The translations under genes and the position numbers were made by a program. A stretch of DNA of 5,722 bases. Origin: Firmicutes bacterium CAG:449 (GTDB lineage: Bacteria > Bacillota_I > Bacilli_A > RFN20 > CAG-449). The stretch covers positions 1 to 5,722 of the forward strand of contig FR889386.1 in the NCBI GenBank assembly GCA_000432895.1, given 5' to 3'. This document shows, piece after piece, positions 1 through 5,722 of this stretch. Every line of letters starts with the position of its first letter. Within the stretch, counting starts at the first letter, position 1. The notes below the pieces were generated by a model. That model ran no database searches and was not told where the DNA came from. It saw only the letters and a program-made list of their open reading frames with translations.

Positions 1-39
1 TACGTGTTAATTTTTGACGTATACGATAGATCTCATTAA
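1..39 (+). CDS. Possible 3' end of an upstream gene (12 codons plus stop)
   Basis: Only one forward frame is open from the window edge: it reads YVLIFDVYDRSH and stops at TAA (37-39). The other two forward frames stop by base 17. A stem-loop begins exactly at this stop, as expected at the end of a gene. Twelve codons are too few to identify a protein or prove coding, and chance openness of this length is common. No function is proposed. Confidence 0.22.
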   Translation, partial: YVLIFDVYDRSH

Positions 40-66
40 TAGTTTACTTTAAGAAACTATTTTCTA
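38..66 (+). terminator. Weak stem-loop, possible terminator of an upstream gene
   Basis: An 8-bp inverted repeat, AATAGTTT (38-45) and AAACTATT (54-61), encloses an 8-nt loop that contains the small palindrome CTTTAAG. A short T-rich tail (TTTTC, 60-64) follows. The stem has one G-C pair, so as a terminator it would be weak. It could instead be an operator, because TTTACT (43-48) and TATAAT (65-70) lie 16 bp apart and would form a promoter overlapping the repeat; a second TATAAT follows at 72-77. The two readings cannot be separated here. Confidence 0.3.
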
Positions 67-270
67 TAATGTATAATAAAAATATTTGTTTAAAAATAAG
101 TGGTAAACCATTATTGATAATGTTATCCAAGAAATAATGTTGTTATATTTAGCTAGCCCATCACAATTATATAAAGTAAATAATTGAAGTATTGTAACAT
201 GCCAATTAGAAAAAGCAAAAAATCTATTATTTTAAATGATGATATAAATAAATATATTTAACTTTAATCA
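67..270. other. AT-rich intergenic stretch with no supported gene
   Basis: Both strands are full of stops. The forward ATG-initiated frames are at most 22 codons (69-137, 137-187, 199-261), and none has a convincing Shine-Dalgarno sequence. Small symmetrical elements are visible: GATAA-TG-TTATC at 116-127 and the octamer ATAATGTT repeated at 117-124 and 134-141. No tRNA-like or riboswitch-like architecture was recognised. The stretch most likely serves as spacer upstream of the regulated transporter promoter. Confidence 0.6.
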
Positions 271-299
271 TTGACAAGTTAGTTATCACTAACTATAAT
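271..299 (+). promoter_or_regulatory. Consensus sigma-A promoter for the ABC transporter operon
   Basis: The -35 box TTGACA (271-276) and the -10 box TATAAT (294-299) both match the consensus perfectly and are separated by the optimal 17 bp. Transcription should begin near 305-307, giving a leader of about 40 nt before the ATG at 345. A promoter this strong, with an operator filling its spacer, suggests high expression once a repressor is released. Confidence 0.9.
277..294. promoter_or_regulatory. Operator site 1 (palindrome filling the promoter spacer)
   Basis: A perfect inverted repeat, AGTTAGT (277-283) and ACTAACT (288-294), encloses TATC. It occupies exactly the 17-bp gap between the -35 and -10 boxes plus the first base of the -10 box, so a bound dimer would block RNA polymerase. 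The size and placement are typical of operators for TetR-like homodimeric repressors, but no regulator gene is in the window and the family assignment is inference. Confidence 0.8.
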
Positions 300-308
300 T
301 TAATCACA

Positions 309-326
309 AGTTAGTCTTTTCTAACT
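309..326. promoter_or_regulatory. Operator site 2 (second copy, start of transcript)
   Basis: AGTTAG (309-314) and CTAACT (321-326) form a second palindrome of the same 18-bp length as site 1. The repeated unit extends beyond the palindrome: bases 274-295 and 306-327 match at 18 of 22 positions, with all four differences in the centre. The copies are offset by 32 bp, about three helical turns, so two dimers could sit on the same DNA face. This copy lies just after the predicted transcription start and could also fold into a small leader hairpin. Confidence 0.75.
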
Positions 327-344
327 AGTAAGGGGAATTACTAT

Positions 345-1046
345 ATGTCACTAATAACTATGACTAATGTTTCAAAAAAATATTTAGTTGGTGATCATCA
401 ATTTAACGCATTAAAAAATGTTAATTTAACAATTGCTGAAGGAAAAGTTGTTGTTATACTCGGACCATCTGGTGCAGGTAAATCAACATTATTAAATTTA
501 TTAGGTGGGTTAGATAATCCGTCAGAAGGAAAAATTATCGTAAATAATGAAAACATTGAAAATTATTCTGATAATGAGTTAGCAAATTATCGAGCCAACA
601 CTGTAGGGTTTGTTTTTCAATTTTATAATTTAATTCCTACCTTAACAGTTCATGAAAATATCTCATTAGTTAAAGAAATATCACCTAATCCATTATCTGC
701 AAATGAAATGTTAAAAGAAGTTGGTTTACTTGACCATGCTAAAAAATTTCCAAGTGAATTATCAGGCGGTGAACAACAACGTGTTTCTATTGCTCGTGCT
801 TTAGCTAAAAATCCAAAAATTCTACTTTGTGATGAACCAACAGGCGCATTAGATTCTGAAACAGGAGTTATGGTTTTAAAATTATTATTAAAAATGGCTA
901 AAGAATATAATAAAACAGTAATTATTGTTACTCATAACCAAAACATTGCAAAAATTGGTGACATCACAATTAAAGTAAAGAATGGTCAAATAGTGAGTGT
1001 AGAGAATAATTCTTCTCCAACACCTATTGATAGTGTGGAGTGGTAA
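345..1046 (+). CDS. ABC transporter ATP-binding protein, MacB/LolD-type
   Basis: This is the cytoplasmic ATPase that powers the permease encoded directly downstream. The 233 residues are the normal length for the MacB/LolD/BceA group. All key elements are present: aromatic A-loop Tyr13, Walker A GPSGAGKST (40-48), Q-loop Gln92 in VFQFYNL (the form usual in this group), signature LSGGEQQR (139-146), Walker B ILLCDEP (159-165), D-loop ALD (168-170) and switch His197. It should therefore be catalytically competent as a homodimer. The ATG at 345 is preferred over the in-frame ATG at 360 because AGGGGA (331-336) lies 8 nt upstream. A C-terminal tail of about 15 polar residues follows the core fold. 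Transcription should come from the promoter at 271-299 under the two operators. The stop is 3 nt before the permease start. Family members export peptides, drugs or lipids, move lipoproteins or sense antimicrobial peptides; the substrate cannot be read from this subunit. Confidence 0.95.
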   Translation: MSLITMTNVSKKYLVGDHQFNALKNVNLTIAEGKVVVILGPSGAGKSTLLNLLGGLDNPSEGKIIVNNENIENYSDNELANYRANTVGFVFQFYNLIPTLTVHENISLVKEISPNPLSANEMLKEVGLLDHAKKFPSELSGGEQQRVSIARALAKNPKILLCDEPTGALDSETGVMVLKLLLKMAKEYNKTVIIVTHNQNIAKIGDITIKVKNGQIVSVENNSSPTPIDSVEW

Positions 1047-1049
1047 ATT

Positions 1050-3335
1050 ATGCTATTTAAAAAATTAATACGTACTTTCTTTAAATACAAAGCACAATTT
1101 ATCTCCATGATTATCATGGTTGTTTTAGGAATTGGAATTTTTGCTGGATTTAACGCTGAATGGTATTCAATTGAAAAAGATACCACTAATTTTTTTAAAG
1201 AAACAAACCTTGCTGATTATCGTATCTATAATGAAAAAAAATCTTTTTCAGAAGATGATTTAAATAATGTTTTATCGATTGATGGCATTGATAAAGCTAC
1301 AAGATATATTTGTATCGACACCTCCGAAAGTAAAGAAGATGATATTATTAAGCTTGCTATATCAGAAAACTTTACTGTTTCTAATTTTAAATTAATGGAA
1401 GGTAATCCTTACAACAAACAAAATAGTAATGCTGTTTGGTTAAGCCAAAAATATGCTTTAAATAATAATTATAAAGTAGGTGATAAAATTACCTTAAAAT
1501 ATGGTAGTGTTACTAAGACTTTAAATATTGAAGGTATTTGTTTATCTAGTGAATTTTTAATTAACACTCATGGAACAGCTTTAATGCCTGATTATAATAA
1601 AGTTGGATATGCTTATTCAACACCTGCTTTTTATGAAGAATTATCAAACGAATTATTTAATTTAACATACTATCCTCAAATAAATATTATTTCTTCATTA
1701 TCCTTAGATGAAATTTCCACTAAAGTTGATGAAAAACTAAATTCAACCTTGAAAATTATTAGTAAAGATGATGTAACTTCTTATAGTCAAGCTCAAGGTG
1801 AATTAGAAGAAGGAAAAACAATTGCTTTTATTCTTCCTAGTATCTTTTTATTAATTGCTATTCTAACAATGATTACAACCATGAATAGAATAACTACGAA
1901 TGAAAAAATGCAAATTGGTATTTTAAAAGCTCTTGGCTTTAAAAACAAAAAAATTATTAATCATTATACTTCTTATGCTTTTGTCATTGGTTTAGTAGGT
2001 TCTATTATTGGTCTAGGTTTAGGATACATTGTTGCTAATATCTTTTTTAGTCCAAGTGGATCAATGGGAACATATTTTGAAATGCCAGATTGGACAATCC
2101 ATATGCCTTGGTTTACCTATGTTGGAATCATTTTAATTGTTCTTCTTTTAACTCTAATTGGTTATTTATCAGTAAAACAACAATTAAAGGGAAGTGCTGC
2201 AGAAGCCTTAAGACCTTATGAACCAAAGAAAATGAAAAGCATGTTAATTGAAAAAACAAAATTATTCCATAAATTTAATTTTTCAATAAGATATAACTTA
2301 CGTGATTCATTAAGACATAAAGCAAGAACATTCATGTCTATTTTTGGAGTTTTCGGTTGTACATTACTTTTATTTGCAACTTTTGGAATGAAATCAACAA
2401 TGAATAATTATATCGATATGAATTATTCAACTGTAATGAATTATCAAACATCTTTAACTTTATCTGATTCAATTACAAATGAAAGAGCTAAACAACTAGC
2501 TTCTTTGTATCAAGGTGATTATAGTTCTACACTTGCTAGCAAAGTCGAAGGTACTACTTATGTAATGACAATATTAAATAATCATACCGATAAAGTAAGA
2601 TTAATTGAAAAAACAACAGCAATCAAAGAACTTTCTTCTTCTGGAATCTATATTTGTGAAAGAATGGCAGAAGATTTAAATTTAAAAGTTGGAGATACTT
2701 GTAAATTCTCATTATATGGACAATCAACTAAATATGAAGTTAAAGTTGAAAAAATTGTTTCATCTAGTACAAAAGGTTTTACATTAACTTATGATTTAGC
2801 GGATGAACTTAATTTGCCTTATAAAATAGATACTATTTATACAAATACATTAAAAAGTCAAATTACAACTAATAACGAAATTGTTTCTTTATCATCTAAA
2901 GAAGATTTAATAAAAACATTTGACACATTTATGGAAATTATGAACTTAATGATTTATGTTCTTGTTTTATTTTCCAGTTTACTTGCCTTTGTTGTTTTAT
3001 ATAATTTAGGAACAATGAGTTATATTGAAAGATATCGTGAACTTGCAACTTTAAAAGTTTTAGGCTTTAAAAATAGAAAAATACGTTGGATTCTTACTTC
3101 TCAAAATATCTTTACAACATTAATTGGTATTATTATTGGTTGTCCAATAGGCTATGTTACTTTAGTAGGTTTATATAAAGCTTTAGCTTCTGAATATGAA
3201 CTTAGTATTGTTTGCTCATGGTATGTTTATTTTATTTCTATAATTATCACATTCTTAGTAAGTTTTATTGTTTCCTATTTTACTTCCTTAAAAGTAAAAA
3301 AGATTAATATGGTTGAAGCTTTAAAAGCAGAATAA
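1050..3335 (+). CDS. ABC transporter permease, FtsX/MacB-type, two homologous halves
   Basis: This is the membrane partner of the preceding ATPase. The 761 residues show eight hydrophobic segments (about 17-34, 258-277, 309-331, 354-373, 427-446, 629-651, 687-709, 722-745). They fit two repeats of one helix, a large extracytoplasmic domain (about 35-256 and 448-626), then three helices. Each half has the FtsX-domain cytoplasmic motif after its second helix, QIGILKALGFKNKKI (288-302) and ELATLKVLGFKNRKI (664-678), and each ends in a related sequence (AAEALRP 383-389; MVEALKA 754-760). A single chain can therefore supply the whole permease for two ATPase copies. The extracytoplasmic domains resemble MacB-type cores in placement and have no evident long coiled coil. 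No separate membrane-fusion protein is present. GGAG (1037-1040), inside the end of the ATPase gene, lies 9 nt before the ATG, so translation is probably coupled. The substrate is unknown; peptide/drug export or envelope lipid/lipoprotein handling are possible. Confidence 0.92.
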   Translation: MLFKKLIRTFFKYKAQFISMIIMVVLGIGIFAGFNAEWYSIEKDTTNFFKETNLADYRIYNEKKSFSEDDLNNVLSIDGIDKATRYICIDTSESKEDDIIKLAISENFTVSNFKLMEGNPYNKQNSNAVWLSQKYALNNNYKVGDKITLKYGSVTKTLNIEGICLSSEFLINTHGTALMPDYNKVGYAYSTPAFYEELSNELFNLTYYPQINIISSLSLDEISTKVDEKLNSTLKIISKDDVTSYSQAQGELEEGKTIAFILPSIFLLIAILTMITTMNRITTNEKMQIGILKALGFKNKKIINHYTSYAFVIGLVGSIIGLGLGYIVANIFFSPSGSMGTYFEMPDWTIHMPWFTYVGIILIVLLLTLIGYLSVKQQLKGSAAEALRPYEPKKMKSMLIEKTKLFHKFNFSIRYNLRDSLRHKARTFMSIFGVFGCTLLLFATFGMKSTMNNYIDMNYSTVMNYQTSLTLSDSITNERAKQLASLYQGDYSSTLASKVEGTTYVMTILNNHTDKVRLIEKTTAIKELSSSGIYICERMAEDLNLKVGDTCKFSLYGQSTKYEVKVEKIVSSSTKGFTLTYDLADELNLPYKIDTIYTNTLKSQITTNNEIVSLSSKEDLIKTFDTFMEIMNLMIYVLVLFSSLLAFVVLYNLGTMSYIERYRELATLKVLGFKNRKIRWILTSQNIFTTLIGIIIGCPIGYVTLVGLYKALASEYELSIVCSWYVYFISIIITFLVSFIVSYFTSLKVKKINMVEALKAE

Positions 3336-3341
3336 TCAAAT

Positions 3342-3411
3342 AGACATTTTATTAAAAATCCTTATTTTTATCGCAATAAATAGGCTATTTTTAGGTAAAA
3401 TGTCTTTTTTT
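3342..3411 (+). terminator. Rho-independent terminator of the transporter operon
   Basis: Starting 7 nt after the permease stop, a perfect 10-bp outer stem pairs AGACATTTTA (3342-3351) with TAAAATGTCT (3396-3405). The stem continues inward with small bulges: TAAAAAT (3353-3359) pairs with ATTTTTA (3387-3393), and CCT (3360-3362) with AGG (3382-3384). It is followed directly by a run of seven Ts (3405-3411). The long interrupted hairpin is AT-rich but the overall signal is strong and oriented on the + strand. It separates the transporter unit from hypB. Confidence 0.88.
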
Positions 3412-3434
3412 AATGGAAAAATTATGAATTAGCA

Positions 3435-3463
3435 TTTACACTAAATTTTTTTAATAATATAAT
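3435..3463 (+). promoter_or_regulatory. Sigma-A promoter for the hypB operon
   Basis: TTTACA (3435-3440, one mismatch to the -35 consensus) and a perfect TATAAT (3458-3463) are separated by 17 bp. Transcription would start near 3470, leaving a leader of about 27 nt before the hypB ATG. The promoter lies between the upstream terminator and hypB, as expected for an independent unit. No convincing operator palindrome was seen around it; only a weak 4-bp TTCG/CGAA pair (3467-3470 and 3483-3486) is present. Confidence 0.82.
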
Positions 3464-3496
3464 TAATTCGACACAGTATTACCGAACGAGGATTTT

Positions 3497-4174
3497 ATGG
3501 AAGAAGTAAAGATTATTGAAATAAAAAAATCTATCTTTGAAGATAATGATAAAGATGCCGATTTATTAAGAAATGAACTAAAAGAAAAAGGATGTTTTTT
3601 ATTGAATTTAATGTCCTCTCCAGGAGCAGGAAAAACAACAACTTTAACTGGAGTCATTAATAATTTAAAAAATAAATTAAAAATTGGCATTATGGAGGCT
3701 GATATTGATTCAGATGTAGATGCTAAAAAGATTATTGAAAAAACTGGTGTAGAAGCTATTCAACTTCATACAGGTGGAATGTGCCATTTAGATGCTGAAA
3801 TGACTAGACAAGGTTTAAATGAAATTAATTTAGAAGAATTTGATTTAGTTATTCTTGAAAATGTGGGAAATTTAGTATGTCCTGCTGAATTTGATACAGG
3901 GGCATGCAAAAACATAATGATTTTATCAGTTCCAGAAGGTGATGATAAACCATTAAAATATCCATTAATGTTTTCAATATGTGATTTAGTAATAATAAAT
4001 AAAATCGATGTTCTACCTTATTTTGATTTTGATGTAGATAAATGTAAAGAATACATTAAATCAAGGAATAAAAATGCAAAAGTTATCTTAATAAGTGCTA
4101 AAACAGGTGAAGGAATCGATGAATTAAGTTCATACCTTCTTAACGAAGTAAATAACTGGAAAAAAGGAGAATAG
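3497..4174 (+). CDS. hypB: Hydrogenase nickel-incorporation GTPase HypB
   Basis: HypB is a cytoplasmic SIMIBI-class GTPase that, with HypA, helps deliver nickel during NiFe-hydrogenase maturation. The 225 residues show P-loop SSPGAGKTTT (40-49), the G-domain metal ligands in GGMCHLDAEMT (Cys96, His97) and NLVCPAEFD (Cys128), the family block SVPEGDDKPLKYP (144-156), guanine-specificity motif NKID (168-171) and SAKTGEG (200-206). The N terminus lacks both the CxxCGC high-affinity nickel site of E. coli HypB and a histidine-rich stretch, so this is the short form seen in many Firmicutes and archaea. The ATG follows GAGGA (3488-3492) at a short 4-nt spacing, and no alternative start lies upstream before an in-frame stop at 3464. 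The stop is 3 nt before the next gene, which implies cotranscription. No hypA, other hyp gene or hydrogenase structural gene is in view, so the client protein is unknown; the family call itself is firm. Confidence 0.94.
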   Translation: MEEVKIIEIKKSIFEDNDKDADLLRNELKEKGCFLLNLMSSPGAGKTTTLTGVINNLKNKLKIGIMEADIDSDVDAKKIIEKTGVEAIQLHTGGMCHLDAEMTRQGLNEINLEEFDLVILENVGNLVCPAEFDTGACKNIMILSVPEGDDKPLKYPLMFSICDLVIINKIDVLPYFDFDVDKCKEYIKSRNKNAKVILISAKTGEGIDELSSYLLNEVNNWKKGE

Positions 4175-4177
4175 AAT

Positions 4178-5722
4178 ATGCCTGAAATGTCAAAAGCTTT
4201 TACCCCTAAATATATGGGTGATGAAAAACCAAGAGAAAAAATTTTAAAATTAGGTAGAAAAATTACTGATTGTATTGATCATAAAATCAAAGGTTTAACA
4301 ACAAACGATCCTGAATATTGGGGTTTAGCATGTGTAGTTACAGATGAAATGGCCGACATCGCCTTATCAATGAAATTAAGAACTCCTTATACATTTGAAA
4401 AATTATTAAAGAAAAATAAAAAATATCAAAATAATCCAAATGAGTTACAAAAATTATTAGATGAAATGTCTAATATTGGAATTTTAGAATATCATTATGG
4501 TGATCATTATACTAAAGATGGTCCTATTAAAGATGCACCACATATTAGAGAATATGTTTTACCAATGTTTGTTCCAGGTTCAGCTGAATTTACTAACATG
4601 ATAAAATCTCAATTAGATAAGCACCCTGAACTTGCTATGTTTTTTGAAAGAATGACATTCTTACCACTTGAAAAGGTTACTCCAATGGTTCCACCAGGAG
4701 GTGCAGGAATTGGAATGCACGTTATTCCAGTAGAAAAAGCTATCCAAATGGAAAATACTTCTATTGATATTGAACATATTTCATATTGGTTAAAAAAATA
4801 TGAAGGCCATTTAGGTGTTGGAATTTGTTCATGTAGATATGGTAGAGCAAAATTAGGTGAAGGCTGTGGTGACTCCGCTGATGATTGGTGTATTGGTATT
4901 GGTGATATGGCTGATTATTGTCGTGAAACTGGTAAAGGTCATGATATCACTTATGAAGAAGCAATGAGAATTTTACAAAATGCAGAGAAAAATGGATTTG
5001 TCCATCAAATAACCAATATTGATGGTGAAAATAAAATCTTTGCTATCTGTAATTGTAATGTTAATATTTGTAACGCTTTAAGAACTTCTCAATTATTTAA
5101 CACTCCAAATATGTCAAGAAGCGCATATACAGCTCATATTGATAGATCAAAATGTGTTGCATGTGGAAAATGTGTTGAATATTGCCCAGCTGGTGCAGTT
5201 AAACTTGGTCAAAAATTATGTAATAAAAAAGGCTTAGAAATCAATTATCCTCGTCATGAATTACCTGATAATATGCCATGGGGAGAAGATAAATGGGATG
5301 AAAATTATCGTGACACAAATAGAATCAATTGTTACGATACAGGTACTGCTCCATGTAAAGTTGCATGTCCAGCCCATGTAGCGGTTCAAGGCTATTTAAA
5401 ACTTGCTGCCCAAGGAAAATATCAAGAAGCACTTGCTTTAATAAAAAAAGATAATCCTTTCCCAGCTATCTGTGGAAGAATTTGTAACCATCGTTGTGAA
5501 GAAGAATGTACTCGTGGAGATGTTGATGCACCAGTAGCGATTGATCCAGTTAAAAAATTTATTGCCGAACAAGACTTAAATGCAAAAACAAGATTTATTC
5601 CTGAGATTGTTATTCCTTCAAATGTTCAAGATCATTGGGATGAAAAAATAGCAATTATTGGTGCCGGTCCAGCTGGTTTATCATGTGCTTATTATTTAGC
5701 TCAAAAAGGATATAAACCAACA
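4178..5722 (+). CDS. Multidomain iron-sulfur/FAD oxidoreductase, GltD-like (partial, 3' end missing)
   Basis: The frame is open for 515 codons and runs off the window. AAGGAGA (4164-4170), at the end of hypB, lies 7 nt before the ATG. Residues 1 to about 210 have no metal motif; parts resemble the helical, winged-helix-like N-terminal region found in some anaerobe ferredoxin proteins. Residues 215-300 are cysteine-rich: ICSC (Cys217, Cys219), Cys230, Cys238, Cys248, then ICNCNVNIC (Cys291, Cys293, Cys298). A classical 4Fe-4S motif CxxCxxCxxxCP follows (Cys326, 329, 332, 336). Residues 385-465 match the FeS domain of GltD and dihydropyrimidine dehydrogenase: PCKVACPAHV (Cys393, Cys397) and Cys432, 436, 440, 444, with PVAI and a downstream helix. 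IAIIGAGPAGLS (491-502) begins the FAD Rossmann fold. By analogy with GltD, at least another 350-450 residues with NAD(P)H-binding parts should follow. The likely role is cytoplasmic electron transfer between NAD(P)H and ferredoxin-like carriers; the exact substrate is not known. Confidence 0.9.
   Translation, partial: MPEMSKAFTPKYMGDEKPREKILKLGRKITDCIDHKIKGLTTNDPEYWGLACVVTDEMADIALSMKLRTPYTFEKLLKKNKKYQNNPNELQKLLDEMSNIGILEYHYGDHYTKDGPIKDAPHIREYVLPMFVPGSAEFTNMIKSQLDKHPELAMFFERMTFLPLEKVTPMVPPGGAGIGMHVIPVEKAIQMENTSIDIEHISYWLKKYEGHLGVGICSCRYGRAKLGEGCGDSADDWCIGIGDMADYCRETGKGHDITYEEAMRILQNAEKNGFVHQITNIDGENKIFAICNCNVNICNALRTSQLFNTPNMSRSAYTAHIDRSKCVACGKCVEYCPAGAVKLGQKLCNKKGLEINYPRHELPDNMPWGEDKWDENYRDTNRINCYDTGTAPCKVACPAHVAVQGYLKLAAQGKYQEALALIKKDNPFPAICGRICNHRCEEECTRGDVDAPVAIDPVKKFIAEQDLNAKTRFIPEIVIPSNVQDHWDEKIAIIGAGPAGLSCAYYLAQKGYKPT

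Noticed and set aside
69..137. 22-codon forward frame starting at ATG 69
   Set aside because: There is no Shine-Dalgarno sequence upstream, composition is AT-driven, and the length is within chance expectation.
137..187. 16-codon forward frame starting at ATG 137 with a mildly hydrophobic start (MLLYLASP)
   Set aside because: No proper ribosome binding site, and too short to be a signal peptide or small protein.
199..261. 20-codon forward frame MPIRKSKKSIILNDDINKYI just before the transporter promoter
   Set aside because: No ribosome binding site and no clear promoter of its own. The basic, gene-start-like sequence is suggestive but too short to call a leader peptide or gene remnant.
986..1186. 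66-codon open frame on the minus strand across the ATPase/permease junction
   Set aside because: It lies antisense to two well-supported genes, has no recognisable domain, and its hydrophobic-basic composition is what the complement of these AT-rich genes would give.
3464..3496. Possible regulatory hairpin in the hypB leader (TTCG/CGAA)
   Set aside because: Only four paired bases with a 12-nt loop; the leader is too short for a riboswitch.
3463..3690. 75-codon open frame on the minus strand over the 5' end of hypB
   Set aside because: It is antisense to the firmly identified hypB including its P-loop, starts inside that gene, has no plausible product and ends in the hypB promoter region.
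1..5722. Search for CRISPR repeats, insertion sequences, tRNA or rRNA genes, and prophage attachment sites
   Set aside because: No spaced direct-repeat array, terminal inverted repeats with a transposase, cloverleaf or rRNA-like stretch was seen. Gene composition is uniform across the window, so there is no sign of a recent insertion.

Overview
The window is strongly AT-rich and reads with the standard bacterial code: the three complete genes end in TAA, TAA and TAG, tryptophan is TGG, and no reading frame needs TGA read through. Promoters are near-consensus sigma-A type, ribosome binding sites are AGGGG/GGAG/AGGAGA-like, and genes are closely packed. Together with an oxygen-sensitive type of iron-sulfur flavoprotein, this suggests an anaerobic low-GC Firmicute or a relative (Erysipelotrichia, Clostridia or a gut Mollicutes-like lineage). 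The genus cannot be named from the sequence.

Layout. Bases 1-344 hold no convincing complete gene. There may be the last 12 codons of an upstream gene (1-39), a weak stem-loop (38-61), a bland AT-rich stretch, and then a compact control region (271-336) with a textbook promoter and two copies of a palindromic operator. Unit 1 (345-3335) is a two-gene ABC transporter operon: a MacB/LolD-type ATPase and, 3 nt later, an 8-helix FtsX/MacB-type permease made of two homologous halves. A long hairpin followed by a T run (3342-3411) ends it.

Unit 2 starts at its own promoter (3435-3463) and carries hypB (3497-4174), a nickel-handling GTPase. After 3 nt comes the start of a large multidomain iron-sulfur/flavin oxidoreductase (4178 onward), cut by the window edge after 515 codons. 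The two genes are almost certainly cotranscribed.

How the genes work together. The transporter pair should form one complete export or lipoprotein/peptide-handling complex, with two ATPases on one permease chain. It is probably repressed by a dimeric regulator, not encoded here, that binds the two operators. The second unit is a redox module. The oxidoreductase has a cysteine-rich N-terminal region, a classical 4Fe-4S ferredoxin motif, a GltD/dihydropyrimidine-dehydrogenase-type FeS domain and the start of an FAD Rossmann fold. Its pairing with a HypB that has no other Hyp gene or NiFe hydrogenase in view is the most interesting biological point. Whether it belongs to a hydrogenase, an NAD(P)H:ferredoxin system or something new depends on genes beyond base 5722.
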